A program made the translations under genes and the position numbers. Positions 7,205 to 16,385 of a DNA stretch of 64,000 nucleotides are shown here, piece after piece. The notes beneath the pieces are model-generated. The model had not been told where the DNA came from, made no database searches, and worked only from the letters and a program-made list of their open reading frames with translations. The first letter of the stretch is position 1, and each line of letters begins with the position of its first letter. This DNA is from an uncultured Collinsella sp. (GTDB taxonomy: Bacteria > Actinomycetota > Coriobacteriia > Coriobacteriales > Coriobacteriaceae): assembly GCA_958405195.1 (NCBI GenBank), contig CATYDM010000006.1:1-64000 (forward strand). Reading direction: 5' to 3'.

Positions 7205-9172
7205 CTAGCGCAGGGACCTCAGGCCGCCGGCGTCCTTGTCGAGCACCGTAAAGCGCACGGCATCCAGGTGCTCCAAGATGCTGATGGCGCGCTTGCGCGA
7301 CACGCCCAGGGCCTCGCGCAGCACGCTCGTGGTGGCTGCGCCGCCGGCTGCCTCAATGGCGGCTGCGACGAGCTCACGCGCATGCGACTCCGCGGTGGCG
7401 GACAAGGCAACGTCGCGTTCGACCTTAACAATCGAGCGGTTAAGCGAAAGCTCGCGCAGGGCGCGCGTCATGGTGTCGCGATCGAGCTGCAGTTGCTCGC
7501 CCACCTCGGGCAACGTCGGTGCATCGAGGCCAGTTTCGTCCAGCAAGGAAACGATCCGCTCGCAAGCCTCTCGCACCACGCGTGCCGCCGCGGCGGCCGA
7601 ATGCGGATCGAATACCTCGGCGCCCTCGGCGGCACACACGCCACGCGAGCAGCCCTCGGCAATCAGAGCCGCGGCAACGTCTTCGTCAGCGGTAGGCCAC
7701 GCAGCATGGGCAACGGCGCCAGGCGTAAAGCCCGTCTCCTTGGGAGACGCCGCATGCATGGCTGACAGGGTCGCCGCCAGTGCATCCATCGCGGCGTCGA
7801 GCACCACGGCGTCCGCCAGGAGGTCCGCATCACCCACGACAAGCTTGCGAACGGAGCCCTGCGCCACCAGCCCGCGCAGTGCGGCATCGACCTCGCCGAC
7901 ACCAAGATCCAAAGCCTCGGCAACATCAACCGCCGTAACCGGCAGCGTCTGCAACGCTAGCCAAGCGCCCACACCGCCCGCGATATCGCCGGACTCGAGC
8001 GCCGCGTACAGCATGCACTCCCCCTCAGTAAGCTCGCGCGAGCGACGGCAGCGCGACAACAGCACGCGCCCGCCGCCAACAAGCATCACGGGCGAATAGG
8101 ACAGCACCACGGCATGGTCCCCGGCACGTAGCGGCAGCGAGTTTTCCAAGCGCACCTGAACGATACGAGTCTCGCCCACCGCCATGGGGGCCTCGCCCTC
8201 CATGAGCATGATGCGGCCGACGACCTCGGCCGTACCGGCCATCACGTGCACGCGCGCACCCGACTCGAGCACACGCGGCTTGGCGCCCTCGCGGCCCAGG
8301 TAGGTGAACGTCATCAAAAAGCGCAACGTCTGACCAAAGCGGTCCGCCACGCCCAGCATCTCGCCACGGTCAAGCGCCGCGATACCGTCACCAACCAGGT
8401 TGAGCGCCACGCGTTGCCCAGGCAGCGCGCGCGGCGTATCGCCATGAACCTGAATCCCGCGTACGCGACAGGCCGTTCGCGACGGCAGTGCGACGAGCTC
8501 ATCGCCCACCGCAACCGGCGCATCGTGCAGCGTTCCCGTCACCACGGTGCCGGCGCCCTTGATCGTAAAGCAGCGGTCGATGGGCAGACGCGGTGCGCCA
8601 TCGGCGAGCTCGGCACGGGCACGGCAGGCATCCCAGCAAGCGGCAACCTGCTCGTCGAGCGCAGCCAGCAGGTCATCGATTCCCGCGCCGGTCTTGGACG
8701 ACACAGGCACGATCGGCGCGTCCGCAAACACGGTACCCGACAAAAAGTCATCGACATCGAGCTCGGCAAGCTCGGTCATCTCGGCGTCGGCCAGGTCGCA
8801 CATCGTCAGCGCGACCACCATGTGTGTGACGCCCAGCAGCTCCAGCACATGCACGTGCTCGCGGGTCTGCGGCATCACGCCTTCGACGGCCGATATCACC
8901 AGCACAGCAACGTCGATGCCCGTGGCACCCTGCACCATGGCGCGCAGATAATGCGCGTGGCCCGGCACGTCGACCAGGCCAACGATCTTGCCACTCGGCA
9001 GCGCCAGCTCGCCAAAGCCAAGCTCAACGGTCATGCCGCGACGGCGCTCAACCTCCAGACGGTCGGGGTTTTTGCCCGTCAGTGCCTCGATGAGCGCCGA
9101 CTTACCGTGGTCGACATGGCCCGCCGTGCCAACGATAACGGGACACTCCACCAGCACTTGAACCTCACTCAT
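7205..9172 (-). CDS. selB: Selenocysteine-specific elongation factor SelB
   Basis: The 655-residue protein has an EF-Tu-like GTPase domain followed by winged-helix repeats that bind the SECIS hairpin. G1 is GTAGHVDHGKS (residues 15-25) and G3 is DVPGH (68-72). It delivers selenocysteyl-tRNA to the ribosome at UGA codons. The G4 motif reads TMCD (123-126) where SelB proteins usually have T/NKxD, so the guanine-contacting Lys is replaced by Met. The C-terminal part contains helix-turn-helix segments such as TTSVLREALGVSRKRAISIL. Its ATG overlaps the selA stop (ATGA), showing translational coupling. Length is close to the usual 610-650 residues. Confidence 0.95.
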   Translation of the reverse strand: MSEVQVLVECPVIVGTAGHVDHGKSALIEALTGKNPDRLEVERRRGMTVELGFGELALPSGKIVGLVDVPGHAHYLRAMVQGATGIDVAVLVISAVEGVMPQTREHVHVLELLGVTHMVVALTMCDLADAEMTELAELDVDDFLSGTVFADAPIVPVSSKTGAGIDDLLAALDEQVAACWDACRARAELADGAPRLPIDRCFTIKGAGTVVTGTLHDAPVAVGDELVALPSRTACRVRGIQVHGDTPRALPGQRVALNLVGDGIAALDRGEMLGVADRFGQTLRFLMTFTYLGREGAKPRVLESGARVHVMAGTAEVVGRIMLMEGEAPMAVGETRIVQVRLENSLPLRAGDHAVVLSYSPVMLVGGGRVLLSRCRRSRELTEGECMLYAALESGDIAGGVGAWLALQTLPVTAVDVAEALDLGVGEVDAALRGLVAQGSVRKLVVGDADLLADAVVLDAAMDALAATLSAMHAASPKETGFTPGAVAHAAWPTADEDVAAALIAEGCSRGVCAAEGAEVFDPHSAAAAARVVREACERIVSLLDETGLDAPTLPEVGEQLQLDRDTMTRALRELSLNRSIVKVERDVALSATAESHARELVAAAIEAAGGAATTSVLREALGVSRKRAISILEHLDAVRFTVLDKDAGGLRSLR

Positions 9173-10626
9173 CGTGCAACCGCCTTCTCAACGCACGCGA
9201 CGAGCGTCGATGCCGCCGTCTCGATATCGCGGTCGCCCACGAGTGTGCGCACATCAAACAAAATGCGGTCGTGCGAGGCGCGCGTGACGACCGGCGTATC
9301 GAAGTCTTGGACGAGAGAGCGCTTGAGCGCGTCGAGGGACAGGCGCCCGTCGACCGGGCAGACGGCCACGCACATCGTGGGCAGCTCGACGGTAGGCAGC
9401 GAGCCGCCGCCGGGAGTCGACGACTCCTCGACGATTTCCACCTGCACGGCGCACGGGCAACCCGCCTTATCGAGGCCCGCCACCATCAGCTCGCGTAGTT
9501 TGCGTGCGCGACGCTCCAGATGAGCCTGCGGAAGCGTGAGCATATTGAGCACCGGCACCTCGCGATGGGCCACATCCGCCCCATCCATGTAAATGCGCAG
9601 TGTAGCCTCGAGCGCCGCCAGCGCGAGCTTGCCCGGGCGCAGGGCACGCATAAGCGGATGCGACCCGCAGGCCTGGACCAGATCGTGACGGCCCATGATA
9701 ATGCCCGCTTGTGCGGCACCGAGCAGCTTATCGCCCGAGCACGACACGATATCGAGCCCCGCCGCGACCGAAGCCGGCGTGGTTTCTTCGCCGCCGCGCA
9801 CCAAGATGTCGTCGGGCAACAGCGCGCCCGACCCCTGGTCCTCGTAGAACAGCAGACCATGCTTGTGGGCCAGGGCGGCGAGCTCCCTTGAGCTCACTTC
9901 CTCGTGAAAACCCTCGATGCGATAGTTGGAAGGATGAACCTTGAGGATCATTGCCGTTTCGGGCGTGATGGCGCGCTCATAGTCGCTCAAATGCGTGCGG
10001 TTGGTGGCCCCGACCTCAACGAGCTTGGCACCCGAGGCCTCCATAACATCGGGGATACGGAAACTGCCGCCGATCTCGACAAGCTCGCCGCGGCTGACGA
10101 TAACCTCTTTGCCCGCGGCATGAGTCGCCAGCACTAGCAGCACCGCGGCGGCGTTGTTGTTGACCACGAGCGCGTCCTCGGCACCGGTAAGCGAGCGGAT
10201 GAGCTGCGCGGCATGTTCCTTGCGCGACCCGCGCGAGCAGGTGTCCACGCTGTACTCGAGCGTGCTGTAGCCGCGCGCGACCTCGGCCACGGCCTCGGCG
10301 GCCGACTCCGCGAGCGGAGCACGGCCCAGGTTGGTATGGATGACCACACCCGTGGCGTTGACGGCGGGACGCAGGCTCGGCAGCGCGGAGCGATGCGCAC
10401 GCCACTCGATGGCCGAGGCCAGCTCGCGCCTGGAACGCGGGGCGGCACCGGCGCGAATGGCGGCGCGCTCCTCGTCGAGCTCGGCCGTGACGGCAGCATG
10501 GACCACCGCGTCGCAGGTCTCCCCCGCCGCCTTCACCACCGGCCACTCGGCAAGCAGCTCGTTGACGGAAGGAATGGCGCGCAGGCGGTCGCGCACCTCA
10601 TCGGACATGTTCTGGCTATCGCTCAT
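9169..10626 (-). CDS. selA: L-seryl-tRNA(Sec) selenium transferase
   Basis: This 485-residue PLP enzyme converts seryl-tRNA(Sec) to selenocysteyl-tRNA(Sec) using selenophosphate from SelD. The PLP lysine is Lys300 in SCSGDKLLGAAQAG, close to the SGDKLLGGPQAG motif of known SelA. Other family features are VNATGVVIHTNLGRAPL near residue 90 and FYEDQGSGAL near 260. The ATG at 10626 was kept, although a second Met six codons in is possible. It is followed by selB with a 4-base overlap and preceded by the molybdopterin oxidoreductase gene with a 52-base gap, so the three are probably cotranscribed. Confidence 0.95.
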   Translation of the reverse strand: MSDSQNMSDEVRDRLRAIPSVNELLAEWPVVKAAGETCDAVVHAAVTAELDEERAAIRAGAAPRSRRELASAIEWRAHRSALPSLRPAVNATGVVIHTNLGRAPLAESAAEAVAEVARGYSTLEYSVDTCSRGSRKEHAAQLIRSLTGAEDALVVNNNAAAVLLVLATHAAGKEVIVSRGELVEIGGSFRIPDVMEASGAKLVEVGATNRTHLSDYERAITPETAMILKVHPSNYRIEGFHEEVSSRELAALAHKHGLLFYEDQGSGALLPDDILVRGGEETTPASVAAGLDIVSCSGDKLLGAAQAGIIMGRHDLVQACGSHPLMRALRPGKLALAALEATLRIYMDGADVAHREVPVLNMLTLPQAHLERRARKLRELMVAGLDKAGCPCAVQVEIVEESSTPGGGSLPTVELPTMCVAVCPVDGRLSLDALKRSLVQDFDTPVVTRASHDRILFDVRTLVGDRDIETAASTLVACVEKAVAR

Positions 10627-10678
10627 GTGCAGCCTTTCAAAAGAAACGTGGATCAGTCGAATACATCAGCTGAGTCAA

Positions 10679-12796
10679 TTACTCGTCATTATCCCCGCGC
10701 GCGACAATCTTTTCCACGCGAACGGCGTTTTCCTGAGTAAGCGCGGCACCCGTCAACGGGTCCCAGCGCAGCGGTGTGTGGTCGAGCGGCCCGACGCCCA
10801 GGGCCTGCCGGCCACCACTCTCAGCACCCAATGCGCGCCCACCGGGAGCAGCCGACGTAAAGATGCACGCCGGATGCAGATACGGCGTCGTCTCCACACG
10901 CACGCGGTCGCGGCCCATATCGCTCACGAGTTCGACGATCTCGCCGTCGGCGATGCCCATATGCGCAGCAGCATCGGCATTCATCTGCACGGCATCCAGG
11001 TCCGACCCAGCCTCGGCGGCACCTTGGGCTGCAAGCCTTCGCGAGGTGTGCGACTCAAAGGGACGGTTGCCGCTAATGAGGCGAAACATCCCCGGGCCAG
11101 GCTCCACCATGGGAGCGATCCAGTTGGGTACACGACACAGGCCGGCTCGTTCCCATACGTCGCTTGCCAGCGCAATTTTGCCGCCGGCAAGCGGAATCAC
11201 AGGCTCGCCCGTACGCGACGGCAGCGCCACGCCCGTATCGGCCCAACCGCGCTCCTTGAGCTCGTCCAGATCAATCCCAAACGGCGCCACCTGGGCAGCA
11301 GCCAGATCGTCAGACGTAAAGTCAAAGCACTCGCCAACGCCGCAGGCCGCAGCCAACCCGGCAAAGATCTCCCGCCCCGATCTCGTGTCGTCATGCAAAA
11401 TGGGCAGCACGGCGTTGCGGTAGAACACGCGCGCATCGTTGGCTCCCACGACCGTTCCCACACCGCGGTCGGCCTCCAGATACGTCACATCGGGCAGCAC
11501 GAAATCGGAAGCTCGCGCCGTCTCGGACCAGCGAATATCAATCGTCACGAGCAAGTCGAGCTGCCGCAAGATGTCCAACCAAGCCTGTGCATTGCCATAG
11601 CCCGCACCGGGGTTACTGGCATAGACGATGAGCCCACGCAAATCGCCGGCAAGAATCGACTGACCGATAGTCGTGCACAGGCCGCGCACCGGATCGACCA
11701 GTGGATAGCGCTCGGACCCCAGCTTGGGCCCACGCGGCACCGGCGGCGTCGCAAAGCACGTGGGATCGAGGTCGCCCAACACAAGCGGCGTGGGCGGATT
11801 GAGCGCGCCGCCCGCATGCCCGATGCAGCCCAGCAGCACATCGACCAAGCAGATAGCTCGCGCCGTCTGCGTACTGTTGGCATACGCGATACCGATGCCA
11901 CCATGAAAGCCAGCGTCCACCACCGCAGCAGGCGCCGCGGCAGCCAAATCACGCGCCGAGGCGACAATCTCTGCGGCCGGCACGTCGCACATCGACTCGG
12001 CCCACTCAGGCGTCCAAGCAGCGGCCGCCTGCGCCAGCTCGTCAAAACCCGTGGTATAGCGGTCCACGAACTCGTGGTCGAACAGGTCCTCGGCCACCAG
12101 CACATGTGCGATACCCAGCAGCAGCGCCAGATCGCATCCGGGACGCACGCGCAGCCAGCGGTCGGCAAGCGCAGCCGAGCCGCTGCGCCGGGGGTCCACG
12201 ACGATGATTTTCGCCCCGCGGCGGCGCGCATCGTTGAGCGCATCAACGGCCCCCATCGTCGACGAATCGACAATGGAGCGCCCCAAATACATGATGCAAT
12301 CGGTATGTGACAGATCGGAGGCGGGACTATAACCCAGGCTGTGCTCCCAACCCGTAAGTCGGCTTACCTCGCAGGCACCGTCGGCACCGTACACGTTGGG
12401 CGAGCCCAGCGCATGCATAAAGCGATAGGCCCAGTAGCGGTCGAACGAGGGCAGACCGAGTGTCATGCCCAGCGCACGAGGCCCGCACTCGTCAACAATC
12501 CCCAAAAGGCGCTCGGCAATCTGGGCAAACGCCTCATCCCAGGAAATCGCATCAAACCCCGAGCCATCAGCTCGGCGGCGCATGGGATGCAAAATCCGGT
12601 CGCGCTCGTCAAACGGCATAGACAGGCGATGCCGCCCGCGTGCGCACAGGGCACGCGCCGCGCACGGGTGCCCCGGCACCGGCAACTCGGCCACCACGCG
12701 ACCGTCCTCAACGCGTGCCGTAAAGGCGCAATCGGCATAGCATCCCCCGCATGTGGTCACCACGGCGCGACCGTCACGCTTCACAGCAGATGCCAT
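10679..12796 (-). CDS. Molybdopterin-dependent oxidoreductase, DMSO reductase family (orphan catalytic subunit)
   Basis: The 705-residue product begins with a [4Fe-4S] motif C16-x2-C19-x3-C23 and C51ARG, typical of the DMSO reductase family. It then follows the family order: WDEAFAQIAERL, a GADGACEVSRLTG segment that could supply a cysteine Mo ligand, VVDPRRSGSA, and a C-terminal dinucleotide-binding part. No Tat signal is seen from this start, so the enzyme should be cytoplasmic. No Fe-S or membrane partner gene is adjacent. The substrate cannot be assigned; thiosulfate/polysulfide-type and formate-type relatives share this layout. The ATG was chosen for its AGGGG ribosome binding site; a TTG further upstream lies inside the focA-side terminator. 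It precedes selA in the same direction. Confidence 0.8.
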   Translation of the reverse strand: MASAVKRDGRAVVTTCGGCYADCAFTARVEDGRVVAELPVPGHPCAARALCARGRHRLSMPFDERDRILHPMRRRADGSGFDAISWDEAFAQIAERLLGIVDECGPRALGMTLGLPSFDRYWAYRFMHALGSPNVYGADGACEVSRLTGWEHSLGYSPASDLSHTDCIMYLGRSIVDSSTMGAVDALNDARRRGAKIIVVDPRRSGSAALADRWLRVRPGCDLALLLGIAHVLVAEDLFDHEFVDRYTTGFDELAQAAAAWTPEWAESMCDVPAAEIVASARDLAAAAPAAVVDAGFHGGIGIAYANSTQTARAICLVDVLLGCIGHAGGALNPPTPLVLGDLDPTCFATPPVPRGPKLGSERYPLVDPVRGLCTTIGQSILAGDLRGLIVYASNPGAGYGNAQAWLDILRQLDLLVTIDIRWSETARASDFVLPDVTYLEADRGVGTVVGANDARVFYRNAVLPILHDDTRSGREIFAGLAAACGVGECFDFTSDDLAAAQVAPFGIDLDELKERGWADTGVALPSRTGEPVIPLAGGKIALASDVWERAGLCRVPNWIAPMVEPGPGMFRLISGNRPFESHTSRRLAAQGAAEAGSDLDAVQMNADAAAHMGIADGEIVELVSDMGRDRVRVETTPYLHPACIFTSAAPGGRALGAESGGRQALGVGPLDHTPLRWDPLTGAALTQENAVRVEKIVARGDNDE

Positions 12797-12860
12797 CTCG
12801 ATTACCCCTTTCACCAGCCAAACACAACAGGCCAACAGCCCGACAACGAGCCACAGACCC

Positions 12861-12896
12861 AAAAAGCCTCCCGCACGGCAACGCCCCGCGGGAGGC
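12861..12896 (-). terminator. Rho-independent terminator of the formate hydrogenlyase operon
   Basis: On the minus strand GCCTCCCGC and GCGGGAGGC form a perfect 9-bp stem, followed by TTTTTGGG. It lies just downstream of the formate channel gene and separates the hyf operon from the molybdopterin oxidoreductase gene. Confidence 0.9.
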
Positions 12897-12918
12897 CCAA
12901 CGTCAAACAGACGGTACC

Positions 12919-13758
12919 TTACGCCTCGGACTTCTTGGCGTAGACAAACCAGTAGCCGAGCGCGATCAGAACCGCGCCGCCCACGATGTTGCCCAGCGTG
13001 GCGGCGGACAGGTTAAACGCAATGCCCGCAACGTTGAGTGCATCGGCGCCGGCGACGTCGACACCATAGCCGCACGCGTGCATCACGGCACCCATGGGCA
13101 AAAAGTACATGTTGGCGACGCAGTGCTCAAAACCGCAGGCCACAAAGGCAGCGATGGGCAACAGAATGCCCACAACCTTATCGACCACGGTCTTGCCGGC
13201 GGTACCGATCCACACGGCCAGGCACACAAAGATGTTGCACAGGATGCCGCGGAAGAAGATCGTCACCCAGTCGATCGTCACCTTGCCGGCGGCGACGCTT
13301 ACCATGGAATTGGCGACCGCCTCGCCGTTGAGCTTGTAAATGCCGGCCATGTACACCAAAAAGACGATGAACAAGGCACCGACAAAGTTACCGACCCATA
13401 CGACGACCCATGCCTTGAGCATCTGAGCCAGGGTGATCTTTTTGCTCTTGAGCGCGCAGACCATAAGCGAATTGCCGGTAAACAGCTCGGCGCCGCACAC
13501 AAGCACCAGCACCAGACCCAGACAAAAGCACAGACCGCCCACGACGCGTTGGGCACCCCAGCCCAGCGTGCTGTCGCTCAAAAACACCGTAAAGAACAAA
13601 CCGCCGAAGGCGATAAACGCGCCGGCGAACATTGCCAACAGAAAGGCCTTAGCGACCGGCAGGTTAGCCTTGGTCACGCCGGCGGCCTCGGTCTTGGCCT
13701 CGATCGCGGCGGGCGCCAGGCAATCGGGAGCGGGGAACTCCGCCTTGGAATCTGCCAT
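12919..13758 (-). CDS. focA: Formate/nitrite transporter family channel (FocA type)
   Basis: The 279-residue membrane protein has about six hydrophobic segments and the family motifs GGLFFTV, CGAELFTGNSLM, WVGNFVGALF and CGFEHCVANMYFLPMG. FocA channels are pentamers that pass formate (or nitrite) across the inner membrane. Being last in the hydrogenlyase operon, as focB is in the E. coli hyf operon, it most likely supplies or vents formate. The ATG giving MADSKAEF was chosen over one 12 codons upstream because AGGAAAG-like sequence precedes it. A strong terminator follows. The hydrophobic rim and central His typical of the family are compatible, but selectivity is inferred from context. Confidence 0.9.
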   Translation of the reverse strand: MADSKAEFPAPDCLAPAAIEAKTEAAGVTKANLPVAKAFLLAMFAGAFIAFGGLFFTVFLSDSTLGWGAQRVVGGLCFCLGLVLVLVCGAELFTGNSLMVCALKSKKITLAQMLKAWVVVWVGNFVGALFIVFLVYMAGIYKLNGEAVANSMVSVAAGKVTIDWVTIFFRGILCNIFVCLAVWIGTAGKTVVDKVVGILLPIAAFVACGFEHCVANMYFLPMGAVMHACGYGVDVAGADALNVAGIAFNLSAATLGNIVGGAVLIALGYWFVYAKKSEA

Positions 13759-13797
13759 GTCAATCACTTCTTTCCTAATCGGCAGGGACAAGCGCTG

Positions 13798-14301
13798 TTA
13801 CAGCTCCTGCCCCAAGCGGACAAAGTGGGAAAAGTCGTTGGCGGCCACGGCGTCGTACACGGCGTCGACGGCCTCAAAGACCTCCGGGGACATGGGGTTG
13901 TAGAACTCCGTATCGCCCGGCTGAATCCCTATGAAGACGATATCTTCGCACGATTGCTCGATTTCCTCGATCAGAATCGACAAAGGGAGCGAATGCGTGG
14001 TGAACATCGACTTGCGAGCCACGTCACGTATGTCGAGCAAGCGGATGGCGCCAACGGGCAGCGCCATGTCGGCGGCATCGACCAAAACCAAACGCGGCGG
14101 ACGCTCGCGCTTGACCTCGATGATGTCATCCTCGGGCGTTTGCCCGCCGTCGATGGTGTACCAACCGGCGATGGGCGCGTCCTCCATCTTTTTGGAGAGC
14201 ACGGGGCCGGCGGCATCGTCTGCACGCAGTACGCTTCCCGCCGTGAGCACGATACCCGCAAATGGGGCGCCGTTCACACGACCATCCACAACGCGACCCA
14301 T
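13798..14301 (-). CDS. hycI: Hydrogenase maturation protease, HycI family
   Basis: The 167-residue product has the VLTAGSVLRADDAAGP motif matching the nickel-sensing N-terminus of HycI-type endopeptidases, followed by a LVLVDAADMAL strand and a HSLPLSIL segment containing the conserved His. It would clip the C-terminal tail of the hydrogenase large subunit after nickel insertion. The large subunit in this operon has such a tail after DPCYSCTDR. Its start overlaps the hyfJ stop by one base (TAATG). Confidence 0.9.
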   Translation of the reverse strand: MGRVVDGRVNGAPFAGIVLTAGSVLRADDAAGPVLSKKMEDAPIAGWYTIDGGQTPEDDIIEVKRERPPRLVLVDAADMALPVGAIRLLDIRDVARKSMFTTHSLPLSILIEEIEQSCEDIVFIGIQPGDTEFYNPMSPEVFEAVDAVYDAVAANDFSHFVRLGQEL

Positions 14302-14882
14302 TACTGCAACCTTCCCGTCAGATACACGCCCGACACATCGCGCACGCGCTCAACCAGATCGCGGAACTTCATCAGAAACGCGACTTGCTGGGCATGCAGG
14401 CCAAAGTCGTCGTCGAACACCGAGATGCCGGCCTTGGCCGACCCGCGAAAACCGCGCTCGTCGAGCAGCGTGTCGCAGGCCTCGAGCAGCGACGGCACCG
14501 CCGCCTTGTCGAGCTGGCACTCGCCAAAGGAGCGGATGGCCTCGAACTTGGTCTTGGCCTCCCCCTCCGGCAACGCGTCGACGAGTGAATAGAACACATC
14601 CACCGGCACCGACAGGCGCGGCTCAAAGCAATCGAGCACGCCGGTGTGGTGGCCCACGGCGAGCGTGTAGTACAGCACGTCGCAGGCCTCCTGGGGAACG
14701 TCTTCCTCGGTCTCCACAAACTTACGCGTAAGCTCGTAGAAGACCACCTGGTCGGGCGCGTGGCCCAGGCAGGGGTCGGCGACGCCCTCGGCGGCCTCGT
14801 CGCTTGCGCGCGAGGCATCGCCAAAGGAGCCGCCGAGCATGCCGGGGCCCGCAAAGTAACCAGAGCGGTCCGTGAGCTCCAT
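14301..14882 (-). CDS. hyfJ: Formate hydrogenlyase maturation protein HyfJ/HycH
   Basis: The 193-residue protein contains VVFYELTRKFVETEEDVPQEACD followed by a YYTLAVGHHTGVLDCFE stretch, clearly matching E. coli HycH/HyfJ. These are needed for assembly of the hydrogenlyase large subunit but have no known catalytic activity. About 45 residues at the N-terminus have no counterpart in the E. coli proteins, and the middle is also somewhat longer. It overlaps hycI by one base and directly follows hyfI. Confidence 0.88.
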   Translation of the reverse strand: MELTDRSGYFAGPGMLGGSFGDASRASDEAAEGVADPCLGHAPDQVVFYELTRKFVETEEDVPQEACDVLYYTLAVGHHTGVLDCFEPRLSVPVDVFYSLVDALPEGEAKTKFEAIRSFGECQLDKAAVPSLLEACDTLLDERGFRGSAKAGISVFDDDFGLHAQQVAFLMKFRDLVERVRDVSGVYLTGRLQ

Positions 14883-15665
14883 CTAGCGACCTCCGGCCAG
14901 CACCAGATCCTGCAGCGCCGAGTACACCTCGACGCGGCGCGGATCGTCCTGCTTGTCGATGAGCAGAGCCATGGCACCGCGGATATCGCCCTTGGGCGCG
15001 CCTTCGAGCGTATCCATAAACTCATTGGCCAGGTCGCGGCCGTAACGGTAGCCGCTCATGGCGCGAGCCTCGCGCTCGATGGCAACGCGCAGCTTGTACG
15101 GCACGCCGGGGTGCAGGATATCGGCCTGCTCGCCGGCGGCCTCCACCGTGGTCTCGGCATGGAGCTTTTGGTCCAGCAGACCGAGCGCCATGGCAAAGCC
15201 GTAGATGGTCTGCGCGGGGCTGGGCGGGCAGCCGGGGATGTAGACATCGACCGGCAGAATCTTGTCCGTGCCGCCCCAGACGCAGTAGTTGTCGTAGAAG
15301 ATGCCGCCGGTGCAGCCGCAAGCGCCATAGGACACCACGATCTTAGGATCGGGTGCGGCCTCAAAAGCGCGCAGGGCCGGCATGCGCATGGCACGCGTCA
15401 CGGCACCGGTGTACAGCAGCACATCAGCGTGACGGGGCGAGGGCACGACCTTGATGCCAAAGCGCTCGACGTCGAAGACGGGCGTGATGGAACCAAAGAT
15501 CTCGATCTCGCAGCCGTTGCAGCCGCCGCAGTCGACACGGTAGACGTACACCGAGCGCTTGATCTTCTTAAGAAGGGTCGCCTTGGCCTTCTCGATGCTC
15601 TCGTCGAGCTCGATCTTGGTCGGGCGGTACTGAAGCCGCTCGGGCAAAAGCGTGGGTTCGGCCAT
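14883..15665 (-). CDS. hyfI: Hydrogenase-4 small subunit (NuoB-like)
   Basis: The 260-residue protein is the small subunit of a group 4 [NiFe] hydrogenase. It has the CGGCNGCEIEI motif near residue 46, then SYGACGCTGGIF and the IPGCPPSP motif, which together bind one [4Fe-4S] cluster next to the active site. The E. coli counterparts HycG and HyfI are about 250 residues. It lies two bases after hyfH. Confidence 0.95.
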   Translation of the reverse strand: MAEPTLLPERLQYRPTKIELDESIEKAKATLLKKIKRSVYVYRVDCGGCNGCEIEIFGSITPVFDVERFGIKVVPSPRHADVLLYTGAVTRAMRMPALRAFEAAPDPKIVVSYGACGCTGGIFYDNYCVWGGTDKILPVDVYIPGCPPSPAQTIYGFAMALGLLDQKLHAETTVEAAGEQADILHPGVPYKLRVAIEREARAMSGYRYGRDLANEFMDTLEGAPKGDIRGAMALLIDKQDDPRRVEVYSALQDLVLAGGR

Positions 15666-15667
15666 GG

Positions 15668-16384
15668 TTACTCCTCCTTCGTATCAAAATCCATGATGAT
15701 GCCCTCGACCGGTGCCGGACCGGCGGGAATCTCGGGCGCATCGGGGTTGAGCTCGCGGTCGATATACTCCGGGTTCACGCCGTGGCCGCCCAGATACTCC
15801 ATGCCGGGGCCCTGGGGCTCACCGGACGCAAGCGTCTCGTTGGCAGCCATGCCGTGCGCGTTGCCGGTCTTTACGGCCGAGGCGGCGCGCAGGGCGTCGA
15901 GCTCGCGCTTGCACTCCTGGCACATACCGACGGTACGGGCGGCCTGCTCGGCCTCCATGCCGCCGGCCTTTTGCAGCAGGCGCTTGGCGTAGTCGATCTC
16001 CTTGTGCGGGGCGAACGGCTTGCCGCAGCGCGAGCAGTGCTCGAGCGTGTAGACGCTCTTGCTGGTGAGGTCGTCCTTGCTCATGACGGCCAGCTCAAAC
16101 TCCTCGGTGAGCTTGATGGCCTCCATGGGGCAGGCTTCCTCACAGCGGCCGCAAAAGATGCAGCGACCGTAGTCGATCGACCAGGTGATGGTATCGGCCG
16201 CAAGGTCGGTGTCCATGCGAATGGCATCGGCCGGGCACGCCACGCCGCAGGCTCCACAGGCGATGCAGAGCTCGGCATTGTGCTCGGGCTTGCCGCGCAT
16301 GTCCTTGTTGGTGGGGAACGGCGCAAACGGGTACTTGACCGTCGCGTCGCCGGCCTTGGCGTTAACCTTCCAAAGCTTCAGCAT
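15668..16384 (-). CDS. hyfH: Hydrogenase-4 Fe-S subunit (two [4Fe-4S] clusters)
   Basis: The 238-residue protein carries two CxxCxxCxxxCP motifs, CIACGACGVACP and CIFCGRCEEACP, as in NuoI-like subunits HycF/HyfH. A further CSRCGKPFAP and MCQECKREL pair follows, probably a structural zinc or Fe-S site, also seen in longer HycF proteins. It links the peripheral Fe-S chain to the small subunit. The ATG was chosen after GGAGG; it begins MLKLWKVNAK just after the hyfG stop. The C-terminal 60 residues are Pro/Gly-rich and longer than in E. coli. Confidence 0.92.
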   Translation of the reverse strand: MLKLWKVNAKAGDATVKYPFAPFPTNKDMRGKPEHNAELCIACGACGVACPADAIRMDTDLAADTITWSIDYGRCIFCGRCEEACPMEAIKLTEEFELAVMSKDDLTSKSVYTLEHCSRCGKPFAPHKEIDYAKRLLQKAGGMEAEQAARTVGMCQECKRELDALRAASAVKTGNAHGMAANETLASGEPQGPGMEYLGGHGVNPEYIDRELNPDAPEIPAGPAPVEGIIMDFDTKEE

Positions 16385-16385
16385 A

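Noticed and set aside
10679..12862. A longer oxidoreductase with a hydrophobic N-terminus starting at TTG 12862
   Set aside because: The TTG lies in the T-run of a strong terminator hairpin; the ATG at 12796 has its own ribosome binding site and matches where the family begins.
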